Of a stretch of 6,291 bases of DNA, positions 4,431 to 6,291 are shown one piece after another (within the stretch, counting starts at the first letter, position 1; each line of letters starts with the position of its first letter). The DNA lies in assembly GCA_900557655.1 (NCBI GenBank), contig USTX01000040.1, positions 1-6,291 of the forward strand, given 5' to 3'. This stretch comes from an uncultured Eubacteriales bacterium. GTDB taxonomy: Bacteria > Bacillota > Clostridia > Christensenellales > UBA1242. The notes below the pieces were generated by a model. That model worked only from the letters and a program-made list of their open reading frames with translations, had not been told where the DNA came from and searched no databases. A program made the translations under genes and the position numbers.

Positions 4431-6267
4431 AATAACAACCCTTATAATTATGGACGGCGTTGGCATACCGACCGACCTTTCAGTTAGTGCAGTGTTGCCT
4501 GAAAATACCGTCAACTTGCGCGAGTTGGCAAGCAAATACCCGCATGGCAAGTTGCAGGCAAGCGGTCTCTCGGTTGGGCTTCCGTCGTGGCAAACGGGCA
4601 CTAGTGACGTTGGGCATTTAACCATCGGCACGGGCAGGGTAAACTATCAGCCGCTGCAACGAATTAATAATGAAATCGAAAGCGGGGCGTTTTATAAAAA
4701 CAAGGCGTTCTTGAAGGCTATAAACAATGCGAATAAGAATGATGTGCCATTGCATCTGGTAGGCATTTGCAGCGATGGCGGTGTGCATAGTCATATTGAC
4801 CACCTGATTGAGCTTATCAAATTGGCGGCGCAAAAGCAGGTCAAAAATGTCTATATCCACTTTATCGCTGACGGGCGTGATACTCCTCCAAAAAGTGCAA
4901 AAACGTACCTAAAAGTTGTAAAAAACGCCATAAAACAGTATAACACGGGCGAGATTGCGGATATTTGTGGCCGTTTTTATGCGCTTGACAGGGATAATAA
5001 CTGGGATAGGGTGCAGGTCGCATATGACGCATATACTAAGGGCGCCGCGAAACTTGTAACCAACCTTGAAAAAGGTCTTGATGAGGCGTACAACGCGGGC
5101 GAAAACGATGAGTTTTTAAAGCCTATTGTTAAGGCTCGGGGAGGCAAGCCGGTTGGGCTTATCAAAAAGGGCGACAGTGTTATTATATTTAACTATCGCG
5201 CTGACCGAGAGCGTCAACTTGCGCGTGTCTTTTCAAATGATAATACCTTTGACTGGACGACAAAACTTGACCTAACCCTTGTTACGATGACTAATTATGA
5301 CGAGGGGTTAGGCGGCGTTGTTGTTGCGTACGACAACCTTAAAATTGACAATATTTTGACGCAGGTTTTAAGCGAGCGCGGGTATAGGCAACTTAAAGTT
5401 GCTGAAACTGAAAAATTTCCGTATGTTACGTTTGCGTTTAATGCGGGCAGAAATGAGCCGTTTGAAAATGAAGAGCGCGTTTTGATTGCAAGTGAAAAGT
5501 TGGCGACCTATGATGTTAAGCCGCAGATGTGTGCGCGTGAAATTGCTGATGCCACGGTTAAAGGGATTAAATCGCAAAAATATGATGTAATCGTTATTAA
5601 TTTTGCTAACGGCGATATGGTTGGGCATTCGGGCGTTAAAGAGGCAACAAAAATTGCGGTTGGCGTTGTTGATGAGTGCGTTAAAAAAGTGGTTGACGCA
5701 AGCATAAAGGTAGGCGGAAGGGTAATAATTACCGCCGACCACGGTAACAGTGATTGTATGACTTATCCAGATGGGACGCCAAATAAATCGCATACCAGCG
5801 CGCTTGTTCCTGTTATAATTGTTGATGATGATTTTAAATTAAAAAATGCAAAAGGAATTACTCCAATTCATATTGATGATGAAGTCTCCAGTTTGTCTGC
5901 AATTCTTCTGAATGATGATTACTATAAGGCACTACTCAATGGAAAAGAAGTGAGAAATGGACTTTCTGTTTTAAGACCAGAATATATCATTCTTTTTAAA
6001 GCAAAAGCGTATCTTGATTTAAAAAAGCAAAAAGACTTAGGAGAAAAAGTGGATTCCAGTGACATAAAGAAGCATAAAAAAGATGTTTTGCGTATTGCTT
6101 CGGAGCTTATGCTTGAAAAAGTAGAAGAATTGCCGATAGCAGTAGATGCCGATATACATAGCTTTATTGACTTGTTGGAGCAGGAACCATTTGATCAAAA
6201 TTCATTGAAAAGATATGGGCTGAAAAATGAGGATATTGTGGAGTTGTTGAAGCAAGTATTCGGATAA
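4417..6267 (+). CDS. gpmI: 2,3-bisphosphoglycerate-independent phosphoglycerate mutase with its C-terminus replaced by a foreign segment
   Basis: GpmI interconverts 3- and 2-phosphoglycerate using two metal ions (commonly Mn2+) and a phosphoserine intermediate. The catalytic set is visible: Asp13 (MDGVG), nucleophile Ser63 (GTSDVGH), His124 (VHSHIDH), Asp152-Arg154 (ADGRDTPP), Arg186 and Arg192 (GRFYALDRD), Arg261 and Arg264 (NYRADR), Lys333, Asp400 and His404 (NGDMVGH), Asp441-His442 (ADHGN) and His459 (KSHTSA). The serine motif reads QTGTSDVGH where the family usually has QMGNSEVGH. The open frame is 616 residues, about 100 more than usual. After VDDDFKLKNAKG (to residue 480) the expected ending of about 40 residues (an ADIAPT-type motif, then a Gly-Lys-Ser/Leu end) is missing and an unrelated segment of about 136 residues follows. 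Whether the protein would fold without its own final helix and strand is unclear. An assembly chimera is the simplest explanation. Confidence 0.9.
   Translation: MKANKITTLIIMDGVGIPTDLSVSAVLPENTVNLRELASKYPHGKLQASGLSVGLPSWQTGTSDVGHLTIGTGRVNYQPLQRINNEIESGAFYKNKAFLKAINNANKNDVPLHLVGICSDGGVHSHIDHLIELIKLAAQKQVKNVYIHFIADGRDTPPKSAKTYLKVVKNAIKQYNTGEIADICGRFYALDRDNNWDRVQVAYDAYTKGAAKLVTNLEKGLDEAYNAGENDEFLKPIVKARGGKPVGLIKKGDSVIIFNYRADRERQLARVFSNDNTFDWTTKLDLTLVTMTNYDEGLGGVVVAYDNLKIDNILTQVLSERGYRQLKVAETEKFPYVTFAFNAGRNEPFENEERVLIASEKLATYDVKPQMCAREIADATVKGIKSQKYDVIVINFANGDMVGHSGVKEATKIAVGVVDECVKKVVDASIKVGGRVIITADHGNSDCMTYPDGTPNKSHTSALVPVIIVDDDFKLKNAKGITPIHIDDEVSSLSAILLNDDYYKALLNGKEVRNGLSVLRPEYIILFKAKAYLDLKKQKDLGEKVDSSDIKKHKKDVLRIASELMLEKVEELPIAVDADIHSFIDLLEQEPFDQNSLKRYGLKNEDIVELLKQVFG
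5857..6267 (+). other. In-frame C-terminal segment resembling AbiEii/DUF1814-type nucleotidyltransferase toxins
   Basis: Residues 481-616 of the gpmI frame, starting at ITPIHIDDEVSSLSAIL, do not belong to phosphoglycerate mutase. The order ISSLSAILL-type strand, DDYY, G-x-x-V-x-x-GLSVL, then LFKAKAYLDLKKQKDLGEKV and DIKKHKKDVLRI matches what I remember of the C-terminal half of AbiEii/AbiGii-like nucleotidyltransferase proteins, where a Lys-Ala-Lys-Ala helix precedes an Asp/Ile-Lys-Lys-His-Lys segment. The N-terminal nucleotidyltransferase core (GGT/S and Asp-x-Asp motifs) is absent, so this would be an inactive fragment. Codon use differs from the rest of the frame: Gly is GGA or GGG and never GGC, and Arg is mostly AGA, whereas the gpmI part favours GGC/GGT/GGG and CGN. 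The family call comes from memory, not a search. The 24 bases after the stop contain nothing recognisable. Confidence 0.55.
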
Positions 6268-6291
6268 AAATGTGATGTGTTATACAGTTGA

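Overview
The window looks like an AT-leaning bacterial chromosome fragment, most likely from a Bacillota (Clostridia-like) lineage. This is inferred from strong Shine-Dalgarno sites, sigma-A-type promoters, compact A/T-rich intergenic stretches and a chromosomal pgk-tpiA-gpmI glycolytic cluster. No rRNA or taxonomic marker is present, so the lineage is not proven. All supported genes lie on the + strand. Both ends cut through genes or stop just after one, so this is probably a whole short contig, possibly metagenomic.

Layout: (1) 2-193, the 3' end of a gene open at the left edge, resembling the C-terminus of a Nudix hydrolase. (2) 288-655, a promoter and a 96-residue acidic protein of unknown function. 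(3) 800-2130, a self-contained unit: consensus-like promoter, perfect inverted repeat in the 5' leader, a 398-residue protein with one N-terminal membrane segment, a very long Glu/Ala-rich acidic linker and a C-terminal coiled coil, then an intrinsic terminator. (4) 2250-3561, pgk as its own transcription unit, with a near-consensus promoter, an inverted repeat across the -10 and start point, and a strong terminator. (5) 3699-6267, tpiA followed by gpmI with a 14-nt overlap, suggesting translational coupling.

The three glycolytic enzymes take 1,3-bisphosphoglycerate to 3-phosphoglycerate (Pgk), interconvert the triose phosphates (TpiA) and convert 3- to 2-phosphoglycerate (GpmI). The gap and eno genes that often accompany them are not in the window. 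The terminator behind pgk separates it from tpiA-gpmI, so the cluster appears to be at least two transcription units.

The most unusual point is the 3' end. The gpmI reading frame keeps every recognisable catalytic residue up to His459. Near residue 480 it leaves the phosphoglycerate mutase family and continues in frame for about 136 residues that resemble the C-terminal part of AbiEii-type (DUF1814) nucleotidyltransferase toxins, with a change in Gly and Arg codon use. Since this is at the contig end, an assembly chimera or a recombination junction is more likely than a functional fusion enzyme, but the join is sharp and testable. I found no CRISPR array, insertion sequence, tRNA or rRNA, and no convincing new multi-gene system.
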